Positions 1-15,900 of a DNA stretch of 64,000 bases are shown here, in pieces. Source of the DNA: Eleginops maclovinus (lineage: Eukaryota > Chordata > Actinopteri > Perciformes > Eleginopidae); NCBI RefSeq assembly GCF_036324505.1, contig NC_086354.1:18166707-18230706 (forward strand). Reading direction: 5' to 3'. The notes under the pieces are model-generated. The model made no database searches. It had not been told where the DNA came from and worked only from the letters and a program-made list of their open reading frames with translations. Position numbers and translations under genes: made by a program. How positions within the stretch are numbered: the stretch's first letter is position 1; each line of letters begins with the position of its first letter.

Positions 1-3000
1 ACCTTTAACTGTTTTGATCCTATTACTATTTAACCTGACAACGACATACTGTATGCAAAGCCTGGAAAGAGAGGACTATTCATGGATGAACAATTTTAAA
101 TACATTAGTTGAATTACAAAGGAGTTGTATGTCATTTGTATTAATATATGCAAATTATAAAAAAGAATACAAAGATATATTTGAATAAACCAAGCTGGAA
201 AACCCCCAAGAGCCTCTATTGATGTACCTCTAATCAATAATCATAAAAAGTGTGAAAGGTTGAAGGCTGGACAGAAGGGAATAATGCCTTGATCTAAGCA
301 AACCCAAAACACCATTTATATGTAGCAAGAAGTTCAAACTTTGAAAGTCATTCAAGGATTGGTACAGGTACAGTTTGTATATTGTGAAAACACAGTCCAT
401 TCATAAACAGGATAAAGCAAAGAGTATAAAAACACAACGGAGAAATATGTGACGTCATGTGACACACGGCAGTCGTACGGCTCTTTAACATCATAACTGT
501 GAGGTCACGCCTCAATCACTTTGATGGATAGCGCTGCCATTCGCCCATGTGCTCGCAGTCACACTGGCCAGCGGAGGCTCATTAGCCCGGCTAGTGAGGC
601 TAGTGATGGAGGCTGTTGCTGCGCAGAGGGATGTCAGCGGGGGTCTCTGAACCTGCAGGTCAGCCTCCAAAACTGTGGGCTGCAAGGACGGAGACAGCCG
701 CCTTAATCAACTGTAAAGTTCACAGCGGCACACAGCATCCAATTAACCAGCAGATAAATCACGCCGCTGACCACAGAAGACCGTCTTGAGTTTTCAGCTG
801 CTTGAGAGTGTGCCTGTAAGGCTTCTGGTTACTGAATGTCCGTCTCTGTTAAGGCTTTCTTGTTTCTTGTTATGCTCTTGTTATTGGGAGGACAGGGGAA
901 CACATTCCTGGACATGAAAGCAGTGTTTTTGTAAATATCTAAAATACAAACACATATTTCTGTCACTTATCACCACTTGGTAAGGCTGTGGTCACCTCTG
1001 TATTCTGACTGTCCATTGTTAAACCTCTCTCTTGCTATAAGTGCTTTAGTAGAGATTTACAACGTGATTTGTTTGATGGTTAAGTTTGCTGAAAATGCTA
1101 ATAATGCATGCTTCAATCCTCTACTGTTTTGGAGTGGACACATCAAGATAAACAGTTTGAGCGCTTATTCTTGGTTCTTAACTTGTTATTCTTTCAGTAA
1201 GAGCTTTACGGTACTTCTTATTAAGTAATTAATAACACGTTTTATGGTTATCAAATACAATCAAACTGCTGGTTCCTAGCATCATATCTCAATGGAAGAT
1301 GTACTAGTGTGGAATTCAACAGTATTTAGTTTCGAATAAAAAGCTCATTTTGACCGATGAGTTATAACCTATACTTCGTCCCTTTCACTTCCCCTTCTCT
1401 TGCGATCAGAGAAGAAATAACCTTAATGGCTTTTTCTGTTGTAACCCTTTAAAAAGGTCTCGCTGTGACAGCAGAGTCGCAATTTTAAGATTGCTGATGG
1501 AAATCATGGTGAAATCAAAATTCAAATCACATGCTGATATCTAAATGAGAACCATTAAAGTGTGTATCTGGTTCATCAGCAGGCATAATGAAGACCATTT
1601 AAAAAAAACATTGATATGCTATAATGGAAAACATCAGGGGGGGAAGTCCCAGTGTAGTAATACTCTCACATTTAAATTGCAATTGGTGAAGAATCTCCTC
1701 ACAGTTATAACTTGTACATGAAGACAAGTAAGTAGTCCACTAATGATAACAAGGCTGCATAAAAACATGAGTGGACTACAAGTGGCAAATTATGAGTGAG
1801 CCGCTCTACACAAAGCCATTGAAAATGTTGCTGCGTTGAAACTCTCTTGTAGCCCATTGTGCAGCAAGCAAGTGCTTTAAAATGCATAAGGCACCCCTAA
1901 TGAGCAGAAACAACAGCATGACACCAGCCACACAGATGAGTCAGCGTGTGTTTATACACTAATGGCTCCATATTCTGTCCCTCACTGTGTGACTGGTAGG
2001 CATGCACTCGATTGTGTTGTAGCAGCAGCTGTTATGAAGAAACGATTTCAGCAGCTGCTATGGATCATAAGTGTAAGGCAGCAATTTGGCTGATCAGAAA
2101 ATAGGAAAATAGGTGAAAAGATTTGTATGGAAAAATGCAACCAGCAAAGCACACACATGAGATTAGAATACTTGGGAGAGAAATTCACTGAAGAGCAATA
2201 CCAAAACAGTGCAATGGCCAAAAAAAATGTTCAAAATGTTTGCATCCTATCAACCCACACTTCACGTGATGCCTCTCTCCGTTCTCCAATAAAATCGAAT
2301 TATCATCGCCTGGGAGGATGCCAACCAGCTCTGGCTTCGTAGGTGACATGGTGGTTACATCATTTTATGGATTACTGCAAGTTCCTTGGTCATTTAATCA
2401 CCTTGTGCCATAATCTTGCCATCTGTCATTCAGATGTAGATCGCTGCTACTCCCTGTGGGTTTGGCCTCTATTAACCACTGCTTGCTCGGGTCGAAGACT
2501 GTCTCTTATCTTAGTCGGATTTCAAAGATGTAAAGAAGAAGATAGCTGGCTTCTGAGGAGTATGAATCGTACAGACAAACAAACATAAGCTTGGCGGAGG
2601 TAACCAGCCGTTGGCAGGTAGGGTACTGAATTCAATCATTCCCTAGCAGGCCAGAAGACAAATGCAAATCGTTCAGCCCCAGCCAACGATTTAGCAGCAT
2701 TTGGCTTGAGCCTGGCATTGTTCCCCATCCTGATTAAAAGCTAAAGCTATGTCTTAATATGACACTGAAATAAGTCAGTGTCTCTGCGGACAAATGAACT
2801 GTTTCCTCTGAGGAAGGTGAGAGTGCTTTTAGCTTCCCTCAGCTGACTATGTTTTCTTTAAAATCTAGGCTGCAGCTTTTAAAATGAAGGAACAGGCTGA
2901 GTCCAGTCAAGTGGAAAATCACTTTCTCCTTGTCACCCCCCTGCCCTGGAAAAACGGCCTTCGTTCTGGGGAAGGAACTATGGTGAGTAACAACAGCGTT

Positions 3001-3810
3001 GTAATTTGAGATAGCATGGAGAAGCACTACAGAAGAAGCGTGTGTTACAGCAGTGAGACACTTCAGAGAAGGTAGAGAAAGAAAATGAGACAATAGTCGA
3101 ATGGGATTTTCACAATCTCGTACCAAACACCTCATAAATTATAAATCTCTTTGAATGATTGCTCTACAGACGCGTGGGGAAAGAAAGAGGTCTCTCCAAA
3201 TCGGCTTGCTATAACTCCTGGTCTATTCTGCATACTATCAAAAGCTTGTTATCGCTCACACTAGGTGCATTTTTAGTATCCTCTTACAAACGCTCTATTC
3301 TCGTCACCTGCGGCATTTGTAACTGTCTCCAGAGCCATCAAGGTTAATTGGAATCAGGCGTTAAAAGACGTTCAATATTCCAAAAGTGACATCAAATTAT
3401 GTTAATGGTGGTTTGAAGTCCTTGTTATCAAGGTGGAATCAATCTTGCCCACGTCCCTCTGGGTCAGCAGCCATACATAGCAATTAGCACTGTGTGTATG
3501 CATACATGTGTGCGTGTATCAAGTATGTTACATTTTAGAAAGGAGGTTTCCGCTTCATAAAAAGCAAGCAGGGCGTACTTCAAATCAACTGGCACCTTAA
3601 TAATCAAGTCCACAAACCCCATATGAATAAACAAAGCAAAAGGATGCCAGCATGTATATATTTGCTGTCTTTGTCCCTATATGCTAAAAGGAATATCGAC
3701 TGTATGCAAATGACACCTGTGTGAGATAATGAGCAGGACGTGGCCGTCGATGTCCCGCTGCACCCTGACACAGGACTGAATCCATAATAATTAACGGATA
3801 ATACACTAAC
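1..3810. other. Noncoding DNA, probably intron of the left-edge gene
   Basis: No exon with splice sites and a credible protein was found on either strand; the open frames here are short and compositionally random. Because the minus-strand exon at 3811-4010 ends in a donor site, this stretch is most likely its downstream intron. A perfect palindromic cAMP-response element (TGACGTCA) lies at 450-457, of unknown relevance. Confidence 0.5.
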
Positions 3811-6800
3811 TTTTTGTTTTTCCTTTATGGCTAAAGCAGCAAACCTGATGGCTGTTTTCTCCGTGGCGTCTGGTTGATCGGCTGCAGGGAGATCGTCGGC
3901 CAGAATCTCTTCAGGACTGCGAGGGTCAGACATGGGGGGCTTCTGCTCTTTGCCTTTGATCCCCATCCCCGCCGTGATGGCGTTCCACAAAGCGCTCTGG
4001 GACTTTGAGCCTGCAAAAAAACAAAACAACAAAAAGAATGTGTCTGAATACTGCGGGATGCTGGGATGTATTTTGTTTGTATTTGTGAAATGTATGTTTT
4101 TGTGTTCAATTCAATACATTAAAGGAAGAGGGTAGCATTAGTGGTATAAGAGTTATTTTTTATGGTGCCTTGAATCGAATTTCAATTAGTGACCCAGGTG
4201 TTAGCTTGTATACATTACTGTGTGTAACAAAAAGGAGTATTATTAAATCTCCACTGAATGGCTTTCAGGGTCCCGGTGAAAGGGAGTAGGAGAATCGTAT
4301 CCCTTTATAATGCTGCCCCCATGTGGCTGTAGGCTGTCAATGCTAGTTTTAAAGGATCACTTTTAGTATACTATGTCCACTTCTACTACCACTACTTCTG
4401 CTGTAGTGGACTGTCATTGTAACACATTATACAACCTTTATCAGCTTATAAACCATTTTGAAGTCCCTGTTCCAACGCGTTTACTCAATTTTGCACCCAA
4501 TAGAATATACTAGAATATATAGATAGTTAATCCTTCAAAATGTCTTTATCTTGTTATTAATCAGTTTACATATTATTAGTATTAAGAGTATTTGTTTATT
4601 TTCTATTCATTTACTTTTGGAAGGGAAACAGTCCCAATAAAATACACCGAAAATGTGATGATTATTAGTAACAGCAAAATTATTTCTAGTGTTTTTTATT
4701 TATTTGTTCTGCTTTAATAACATTTCAATTTACAGATTTGGTGTGACATCTCAGTGGCTATTATCTAATTATTTCTGGGTAAAACAATCATTAAATCGTT
4801 TGATTTATAATGTATTATAATTTGAATTGAATACATTTTGTAAAATGCGAAAATAATACAGTATGTCTAAGAGTGAGAACACTTACGTGCAAAACTGGCC
4901 TGTGGTCTGTTGGAGCTCTCCCCATCTTCATTTGCCACTGGAAGAAGAAATATAGATGGAAACAATCAAATAATGGCAGAGAATATGAGTTATGTAAGGC
5001 AGAATGAACTCTATTCATCCGTAAGTTTTGGTTTGCTGCTAAATGATGTGCCATTTTTAAATGTGCAACAAAAACAGTATGAGTTCTCACAGTCCACATG
5101 GGAATTTTAACTATGAAGAAAGGCTATTAGTTCAGACTGTGACTTGCATAACCGCACTAACAAATATATACTACATGCTGCCCAATTATTTTAATGAGCA
5201 TCAATGGCATCTTGCCCTCACAGGATTTTCCATTTATTTTGAGTCTCTGCCTACTAAACACTGCACACAGTATATGCTCCCACATCTAGAAGCTGTTTCG
5301 AGGGTAAAAAGCAGCTGGTACGAGAGCAGAAAGACAAACCATTTTAGCAAGTCAAAAGTACAGTATGACAATATAGTACAACAGAACATGCCTGACAGAC
5401 GCACACCGTAGTCAGTGTTTCTGATAACGCTGCATCTGTCAGTGTTTGAGGGCAATGTGCCCCAAGATGCAGTTCCTTTATCAGCCACTAGATGCCAGCT
5501 CCATAAAATAGAAATTAAGAAAGACAGAACCCTCCCTCTGACAACAGAATGTCCATAACTGTGCTCCTCCATTAAAAACTAAATATTAATTTGGTACTTT
5601 GTGGTATTTTTTCTATTCTTGTTTCATACCGAGTCAGGTTAGAGCTGAGTGTCAAGTGTCAGGACTTCTCAGTCTCTTAGGAACCAACACTCAACTATAT
5701 TGTTTTAGGTTAGTTTATCTTGCTCTGAATTCGGTGTTCTTCACATTTTTGGGTCAATTTCAGGGTTCTTTTCCCAGGACTTTAACCTAGGAAGCTAATA
5801 ACAAAAGCACTCAGAAGAGATAACAAGTGTTTCAGTTCTAACAAAAACGTACTCAAGGTGAAGGTCTTTCACGCCTGATCAGGTTTATGTTTCCCACATA
5901 GCGCTCCAAGTAAATGAGGCTGACTTTGTGCAAAAGAAGTCATTTTACAGCATTAATGTGCAGCTGAAGGCAGAGTGGGTTGTCATCTCCTTGTAAAAAG
6001 CTTCATTTCACAAAACACTGCAACTATTTACTCGAAGCTTACATCATCACTGATGTTGAAGCCAAGTGTCTGCAAGCTTCAAATCACAGATGTATTTTAC
6101 TGGATCCACTTGATGTCCAGGACAAGCAACATATATTTTGTAAGGACAATTGGGTATTAGAAACAGAATCTCTTTATTATCGTCATATGGGTAACAAAAG
6201 GACGTAGGCTTCTCTCACTGCAGTAAGTGAAATATATATAAGCACAAATAACTAGAAGCGCTGATAAAAGCAGCAGTAACAGCAATGAGAAAGCAAAAGT
6301 TAGATTAACTTAAATACCTATTTATAAATTGTACCAACAACACAGTTTTAATGTGACTGGGTGTTCATAAACAGACCCTAGAAATATCCATATGTGCTAC
6401 AACAAAAATTAAAACGTAACTGTTGCTCTTGTATAATTGTTTGATGATAATTGATGGTGTCCTAGTTGGTGACGGAGCATCACCACGAAGCTCACTGAAG
6501 CACTGCCTCTGCCTCTGAGCCTGGCTCACAGTAGGACTGAATCCCGGAGTGAGCCGGATGTCTGCATGCTCAAAGCTCAGTTCCACAACGTGTGGATGAT
6601 CAGGCTTTCTCAGAGATGGGGCTTTTTTTCTGTCCTTCGTGGATCCTCATAAGAAAGAAAATAACTTCCAGGTCTCTGAGATAAAAGAGTCCTAATTTCC
6701 CTATTTTCTAATTGGCCCTCTGCAAACTCACAGCTGTCGTCAAATTAAGACAAATTCATTTAATTGTGTTGATTGTAAGATATCTTTATTCCTGAACAGT

Positions 6801-9800
6801 CTGTGACAAAAAGCTTTAATATTCTGTTGTCTGTAATTAACATCGCCTACACTCTCCTTCCCTCCTATAGTTCATGTTCCAGTTGTTGTATTTGTAGTAT
6901 TGTCCTTGGGATCTGGACTCTATAGCGTACCATATGGACATTGCATTCTTCACGTTTGTGTCCGTAAATGGATCTGTGCAGGCAGCAGAGATGAATGACC
7001 TTCGCTTCAGCTTGAGCTTTTTCTACAGTCTTTTTCTGTATCGGTCTGCAGCCGTACATTTATAATTATATCCCTAAAATGAACATCCTATTGTGACACT
7101 TCATAAGGACAGCCTTGCTCTGTGAGAGGGCATGCGCATTTTAAATTGGGATAAAAGACTTAGAAAAGACCATTTGCGATATTAAAGATGCATGTGTTTG
7201 TAGACATCATTAAATCTCCTCCGCTTGCAGAGCATATAGCCAGTGATGAATATGAGCAATACTGTTTGATTTAGGCTTACCACAATAATCAGATTGTCCA
7301 CACATTTTCCATGTCCAGTAATTGGAACAATCTATAACTATTAGCAGATAAACAAGGTTACATGACCAGGTAGAAGTTTTTCCAAATCATTAAAAAGATG
7401 TAATTGGCATATTTTTCTTTGGCTCTGATGACTGTGCTTTTTAAACCATTTCAGGCAATTTCAATTTTTCCTATTGGCAGACAGGAATTTGAACCACGTA
7501 TTTTGATTGGAAATGTATCTATGAATGATCAGAAAGCACAGAGATATAGAAGAAATATGCCGGAGCAAGATGATTTACCTCATAAGAAAACTCTCTCTCT
7601 GACAGTTGCGCTAAAAACAAAGCTCACACTCTTTACAAGATGGCCTTATTTTCTGCCCTAACGTACGGGATTATTGCACATGTTATAAACTCATCATAAC
7701 ATCATGTTACTGTATCACACATGTCATTAGAACCTTTGGGAAATCTCTATTTGCTTTCTATACAATCTGTTCACAGGTGGCTGTACTTTTGGACTCCGAT
7801 CCTGAAAACGAACACAAAGTGCACTTTAGTTTCCCATCCCAAAATGAACCAACATATGGTTTAGAAACCGTCTGGTAAATATTGACCACGCTTTATATTC
7901 CTAAGGCTGTTAACTTGTTGACATGGTAAGTATTATATCTTCCATACCAAACTTCACCTGTGTTGTCTTTTCTACTGCTTTCCAACAGTAGTGCAGATGC
8001 ACATTCGCTCCTGTGTTGCCCCACCGGAGTGAAATTCCAAGTGTATTTAATGGGTGCTCAACTGACAACATGTTTAACATTCACGGTGAATATGATTTAA
8101 TCAGAATGAAGTGGCAAAAAATGTCTATTATCACCAACTGAGAGCTTAGGAATCAGTTTGTTGCTGGAGACAGTACTTAGAAAGACAACAGCATCAACAT
8201 TAATTACAAGTCTTATTTTATGTCTTAAGTCTGTCTACGGAGGGTGCACACATCCACCAATGGAAATCCGTTTCTCTGGGAATTTGAAAGATTAGTATAT
8301 TTACCAGACAGAGAAAGTCTAACAAATTGATGCTGTTGCTTTGATTTGGTAATATTTAGGATTTAGCCACAGCCAACAATAAGTTAAACATAGAAAAACA
8401 GCACAATGGTCTCACCATGGAAACAGTCATATGGTTTCTTTCATGTGCATAAAGTTTGTCTGTGAATCTGAACTTCTCCCGTTTATGTTTGAGCTAATTT
8501 TCCTCTATGCAAAACAAGACAAAGGGCATGAAACAGACAGAGAGAGTGAGAGTTGGCATTATCTTCCTTTATGTTCCCTTTTCCTTGCATAAAACATAAA
8601 GAACCTCCCAGCAACTCATTTGAATTTGAACATTTTGACACGATGCATTCAGTCGGTCACAGTCGGAGGTATTTTATAATGTGTGTGTGGCAAAGTTAGA
8701 AAATTAGTCATTTGATTTCATGCTGTATCACTTCACGTGTTTATAGTGGTATATTTGGTGAATACATGTATGCTGGTGAGTTGACAAAGAGAGACAGACG
8801 TTGTGAAGTCTGATACAGTACACCAAATCAACACACGGTTGGGTGCTGCACGTACAGTATGTTTTAATGAAACTATTGGGAATTTAGATCTGAAGTTGTC
8901 TTTTAAAGGTACCAACGACTTGAAGGAAAGTAGCATTGGCACTAAGTGGATTATCCTCTAGAAATAAAACAAGTGGAATTGAATTGAGTAGATTGCAAAA
9001 TGTCAACAAGCTACCTAACTGCTGGTGGCTGCAAACAAAAATGCAAGTAAAGAATGCGAAGAAAAATGGAGAAAAGGTCGGTGGAGATTGATGCAATGTC
9101 TCTAGGAAGTCAACACCTTGTCAAAACCTGGAAAAGTGAGATATTTATTTATTAAACTGAATGCATTGCATGACATATACTGTAAAATGTCTGCATCATT
9201 TATAATATTCCTGAAGTAAAGGCAATAATTCCCAGAGCACATCTACAGTACAGACATACTGTGTCTATTTTAGGAAGAGCTCAACAATCTGTAAGCCTTC
9301 ACTGATACTGTTCGCTAAATACATGTTTGTTTTGATGCACTGATACAGTTTAAGATGACTTAATGCAGAGTCTTTAGGAGACAATATACAATCATTTGTA
9401 GTGAATCTGTGTCTTACACTTATTTCAGAAGCACAACTCAAACTACAAATTTGTTTTTAATTTAAAGCCAGAGAGATTCTATGTCAAAGATGTCTCAGAA
9501 AAAAAGATCCATAACCGTGTGTCAATCACAAACATCTTCAGAATTGTCACCAAGCAAAACTGCGTTTGCCATAATTAGGATAAAAAAATCAGGAATAAAC
9601 TACAGACACAACAAACTAAAGCCTGAACGCCCTGTTCCCCAAATATAGAGCAGAAAAGTTCAAATGTGTGTTCTCCACAGGAGCCTTGTGACATCCTCAA
9701 AAGATAACAAAGCTAACAAGCCGTAACACATGACTAAACACCTCAGTGGGAGCGAGCAGAGGCTGCCAGTTACAGTTGAGGATCATTGTTTAATAGAGGA

Positions 9801-12111
9801 GTGAACACAAGGTGTCCAGCGCTACCAGCGCTGAGGAGTCACGCTTCAGAGGAGGTGATTGGTAAAAAGCTGTGCAGACTTAATCCTAGCCCCAGTGATC
9901 AATTGATTGTGACACTTGTTTGTTACCATGACAACTGCCATGCTTCTCGGTAGTATGCGGCTGATATAGGCCACATGTGATCGAGGCAGAGGGTTTTCAA
10001 CAGGATGTGTCCAAGCGAGCGGAAAATCCAAAGTCTATTTTCTGTGGGATCATAAAATCTTTCAGGGCTGCTTTTTAAAACGATACCTGGAAATAGTTTG
10101 AAGGCGTCACTCTCTTCCCGTTGTTGTCACCTCGTGACATTAACCCTGAAACGTTCAACTTCTTATCAGTATATTACAGATCATAGAGAAAGTATGTCTA
10201 GACTCAAAGCAATAACAACAGCAGCAAGCCAGTGGCTCACAGTTCAACCAAGGGGAGGCATAATACAAAGCACTATGATGTAACCTGGTAGGCACTGACC
10301 AGACCAATGTGGAGTTGCTATTCTAGGAAAACGTCCATCTCAAAATAACCATTTGCCAATCAATAATTCAACGCATGTTTACCTTGAATTCAGGGGGAAA
10401 TACTTAGTTTGGGTTTAATTTTCCTCCACAGTGAAAGCTATTTTTCCATCACAGTGGAGGCATTCATGAAGAATTTAAGATGACACAGGAAGTGGAATAG
10501 TCACTCAAATGGTCATCTTGCATTTATTTAAGTTAACTTTAAAGTCCCTGATTCGAAAAGAAAAGTCAAGAGCAGAATGTGTACAGTATCTGATAATCCC
10601 ATGCAGCAACTGGAAGGTTTGCTAGAGTAGGTGAGTCTAGCTCTTTTAAAAGTTCCACTATCTTCACCATTACATAACCTCATGTGTCATTTTTGCTAGG
10701 TGGGTTGTGTAGGTGTAGCAGAGCTTTTTTGCTGAAAACAGCTGCTACATTCAGTGAGACTGAACCACAACAGTAAAGTTGGGGGATGTAAATCCAAAAC
10801 AAAGAAGCTGAAAGGCCGTTAAATGCTTGGCAAAGTTTCAAACTGGGTGACAAGTCCGACGTATGTTCACCTTTTGAAGACACTTTTGAAGTTTGGGTTA
10901 GTCGCAGCATATCCAGATTCCACAACACGATTTAAAATATATCAACCAGAGTAATCCACACATTACCAGCCCTCCTGCACCCTGAAAGAACATGAGTTAA
11001 ACAAGTTATTTAATCTTAAAGTGTCCCCATCCGTCTGTTTGGTGAGCTGGTCGCACTTTATGTCCCAGCAGGTGTCCGCTGTAGCAAACCCCCTGCTGTG
11101 ACCACACGGATTGGGGTGTGTCAAAAAGTGGAGTGACAGGATTCTGCTTTGAAGATTCAGTGTTGGATTCAAAAACCCATGTCCATGAGCAAAATCCACT
11201 TATTAGGTAGCGATGCGATGTAGACAACAAAGCTGTCAAACAACTTCTCATGAAGTACCGATTGACAGAGAGAGGAGATTTAAAGACACAGTTCCTCCAC
11301 CGTCTCCAGCACAGGGCACATGATACCCCTCTATGCTCAGCACAGTTTCAACACTCACTCCTATGAGAGTTTTTTTAGAAAGCACACAAAAGCAAGCCAA
11401 GTGGCACATAAGTTCACCAACACTGTGGTTGTCAAGACAATAGAATGAATTCCTGGTGACGTCAGCAGCTCAGAGCTTTGGTCTGAAGTCTCCTTGTTTC
11501 CATGGTGTGGTTGTATTACAGCGACAAGCATCAACTTTAGGAGAAAGGACTAACGTGGCGAGCTGTGCAGCGGGGCTGAAATGTGATGTGTTTAACGATG
11601 TTGCCTCATTGCTCGGCTTCTCGCTCTCTCTCTCACACACACACACACACGTAATTATGCTCCTGTCACACACACACACTTTCCTGCATCTTGCTCACAT
11701 GCAAACACACTTCACTTTTCCTCCTGTGCTGCCTACCCTGTGATGTCTTACCTATGGTGATGTTGAAGCCATCGATGCTGAAGGTTGCACTCCGACCCTT
11801 CCTAAATCGATGCTTCTTGGAGTCAGCTTCCATCGCCTTTTAATCTGCTTTAATGCCTCTGGTCAGTTTCACTGTCTTGTTTCAGTTTTGTTTGGGTAAC
11901 TCTCCTCCTGGAGGGAGAAAAAAAATGTAGTCCTCCGGCAGGCGCTGGAGGAGAACTGTCAAAGACTCACCACTTTTCAAAAAACACAGAGCTGGAGAAA
12001 GTCCCTCTCCAACCCCTTGTCTTTGTTGTAAATCTTTTCTCTCCCTCTCTCCGTTCCTCACACTTCAACAGGCTCATTTCAAGGAGCTTATAGCTCTTGA
12101 TTTGTTTTTCT

Positions 12112-12151
<40 letters not shown>

Positions 12152-12819
12152 TCTCTCCCTCCCTCCCCTCCACGCTTTCTCTCCTCAACTCTCTTCCCCA
12201 AGAGGTACAGTAGGTGTGAGTGGTGGGTGGCAGTGTTAGTGGTGGTGGAGGTTGGGAGGACAGATCATCTCTCGAGGTCTTTAAATGAACGTGACTCCTC
12301 CTACTGTCAAGATTTTATAGCAAAAGCATTGGAGGCTCAGAGTTTGTATGACACAGGTCTATTGTAGTCTGTTCTAGTTTTGCTCACACACACACACACA
12401 GACACACACACAGGCACACACACAAACACACACACACACACACTGTTAAATTGTGTTGAGCTGCACGAGCCCTGAGAGGAAAGGGTGAAAGACAGATAGC
12501 GACAGAGTGATTATGTGTACTGAGTCATTAAATCAATGCCACTGCTCTCCATTTTGCATGAGCTCCTCAGGCTCAGAGCTCAAGCCAGTAAAAGAGTAAA
12601 TAGCAGGGATTTAAATAGAGAAAAAAAAAGGTTATATTTGAAAAAAGCCAAGCAGCTGCCTTCAATATATTCCTTTTTTCCCTTCAAGTGTCCATGGCTG
12701 GAAATGACACTGAAGCGAGAACACTTCCTTTTTCATCATTTTGAGTGTTATCCTTGAAAAATCCTTTCTTTATGCTAATTAAAACCGGCCTTCCTCTACC
12801 AAGTGCACATCTCCTCACC

Positions 12820-12914
<95 letters not shown>

Positions 12915-15900
12915 CAACAAAGGATAAAAAGCTCCCCTTATTAGCACCATCTGACATTTAGCTGAGGGTTTTCTCCGTGTTTCCTTTCCCCCCTGATTAG
13001 TGTCTGTGAGTGCTCCTTATGAAGGCGTCTGGTGTGTTCTTGCACCTTTTTTCAAATGAGCTAGATGTGCCTATAACACCATGCACTCAGGTAAGGCGTC
13101 ATAATGTATTGTAATTGTTATTCCGTACTTAATCTATGAACAGGGATAGCAGAAAAATAAACCAATTTATTTTCCTTTTCCCACTAAATGCAGAATCAGC
13201 TCTTCTTTGAGCGTCTCTTTCCCTCTTTGTTCTTGCCTTAAGCCACTTTCTAATAAAAGACACGATAAATCCATGTTATTTATGTCAGTGGCAAGTAATA
13301 TAATGTTGGCAATGCGACAAGAAAGCCAGGGGAATTAGAAGAATTAACATATCCCTACATTAATAAACAGTTAGTAAGTCCTCCATGATGACAGTGTAGC
13401 TGCAAGTCTCAGAGGCAACATCCATGTCGAAATGATGCTCCACAATCACACACTGAGGAGTGATCCAACACTGAAATGAGAGTGCAGTCTCGCAGGGGTG
13501 AGTGATCGCAAGTTATTAAATAAACCCCAGATCTGTCAAATAAAGACATACACTATAGTACTATAGACAGTAATTCATGCGTGGTTTCTGAGAGTCGTCA
13601 CAGTTAAGGTGTCTGAGGAAAAGGAAACCCATAACATTCAGGAGATCTGTCCAATTACAACGGAGCGAGTTGAGTCACTCCAGCGGCACATTATGCACTT
13701 GTTAGATAATTACACTCCATCTCATTTAGTTTGTGTGCTACAGTAAGAGCTCTTTATCCCCTCGCTCTGCTGTCACCCTGCTCTCCACAGCCACCAATTC
13801 ATATTGTATGTAGTCATTTGAGAGGATCCTAATTTTGCAACACTCTCACTGTGCAAAATCAAGTGGCTGCCACCTCCTGCAAAAAAGCTTTTATGCTAAT
13901 AAGTACGTGCTGGAATACTGAAACTTTTTTATTCTTTCCTATTTGTCAGCAGATTCCCTGGTCACCGTTCTTGTGAATTTCTTCAATTAGTGACAATCTT
14001 GTCAAATTGTAGATGATTTCTGTATTTATTTAGAAACCAATGAATGGCTTGTTGACACCACAGCTGGTCGTGATTATAGAATTATCTTTTGCTGCAGAGT
14101 CCTTCCACGGATTTTTAATTCAACCACAAATAAAGAGTGTCGAATAATAAGTGCAATTAAAGAAGTCGAAAGGTGCTAAACAGGCAACATTTCCTTTGAG
14201 AGTGTATGCCGTGAGAGTCAGCGTTTGTTCAAGCGTATCATGGCCGACATTTGCTGCAGTAAGCCCCCTGTTTAATGCATTTAGGGTTATATAAGTAAGA
14301 GAGAGGATTACATAACGCACTTAACTGAAGGAGTTCTGCTGTTATGATGCTTTGGGAGGCTATATGTTGCCCTTGAACATTTTATATGGCCCTTACATTG
14401 ACATTGAAGGCTTTTCACAAAACATTCTGTTAAAAGCCTCCATTATTTAAGCATGGTGGAGGTGTTCAGATGACTTTAACACACAAACAACAACACATAC
14501 TGTATGGCGTTCCTAAAGTACCACCATGAGGCCAACAACTTCACCTGAACACACTCCTCGCCTCCTTCACACACAAACCCTTCACAACTGAAGACTTTCC
14601 ATGTTTGGATACCTCTCACCTGTGGGTTGAATTGTCAACACAAGAAGTTCATGGTAAATATAAATAGTGCACAGATAACTAACAGAAATATAAATGCATA
14701 CCTATACTGAGCCTCTGTCCTTTCCTCAATGCTACACTGAGATCTAAAAGTCTGCAATTACACATGAAGTTGTGAAAGGAAGTGAAAACTCGTATTGATG
14801 CTTTCCACAGGAGAATCTAAAATAACATCAGCTTACCTCTGGTTCCACCCTCACGCAAATTCACAATTAAGGACGGTCATTTTCCCAGAGAGTAAAAACC
14901 ATGTTTATTTACATCTAATGCATTATCAGGACGTGCTTCACATTTATTAGCAATATGAATAGCACACTAATTAGTATGGCAAGTTAAATAATGTGATTTT
15001 TACAGAAGGTCTGTGTTTTGCAACTGAATTGAAATATTTTATTTCTAATGCAATCAGTTTTTATTGAATATTTCTTTACGATATTTCAATTATTGAATTC
15101 TTTCAAAATAATCTCTGTCTCCTTGTTTTGAAAAAATCGTTCACCCCGACTACCGAGAATTGCATTAAGCCAATTTACTAAGAAAGATGTGACTCAGGTT
15201 TTCCGACACAGCGTGACAAAACAGATTATAGGTTTTAATTGGAGAGCACAAATTAAAAGGAGCACGGTAAACAACCGTTTTTCTGAGAGGTGAATCCTAT
15301 AGCCATACATCTGGTGAGTCCTTGTCAAGATCCATTTTCTTCAAGGGTCAATATGAGGTTTACGCTGCTGTCACTAGGCAACCTTTAAGGAATATCAAGC
15401 AGCAACCCCCTAGGCAGTGAAGAGCCAAAAACTGCATTTGGCCATTTCAAGCTGGCTTGAGGTGACAATGCCCAACTCTGCAGCAGAAATAATACTTAGT
15501 GTCTATAGAAAAATCCCTATATTCAGGTCAAAGGTATAAGGAGGACATTTTTATTTACAAAAACATGCCTGCTCTGTTATCTCCATTGAAGGACAAATAT
15601 TGCGCAACCTTTGATCTGGCCTTCAAACACCAGGACATGCAAACACCAATACATGTAAATTAATCCAAAACAGTGAAGGTTATAACCCTATTATGAATTC
15701 AAATCAACATTGTATTCCTACTTTGTCCTCATATTCTGGATGCTGATAAACTGGCATTTCCAAGTCATTTAATTGTGTAATTCATTCAAACACATGATCC
15801 GTATTGGGGCTGTTTGATTGGGTGATTTGTCCCAGTAGCATGTCAATTCAAGACAACAACTCTGCAATCAGACAGAAAAACAAGCTCATTAGAGGTCTCC

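Noticed and set aside
5485..5499. CCACTAGATGCCAGC as a CTCF site
   Set aside because: Mismatch at a core G that is critical for binding, and no positional argument.
12745..12927. Open frame encoding poly-His/Thr
   Set aside because: Translation of the (AC)n microsatellite.
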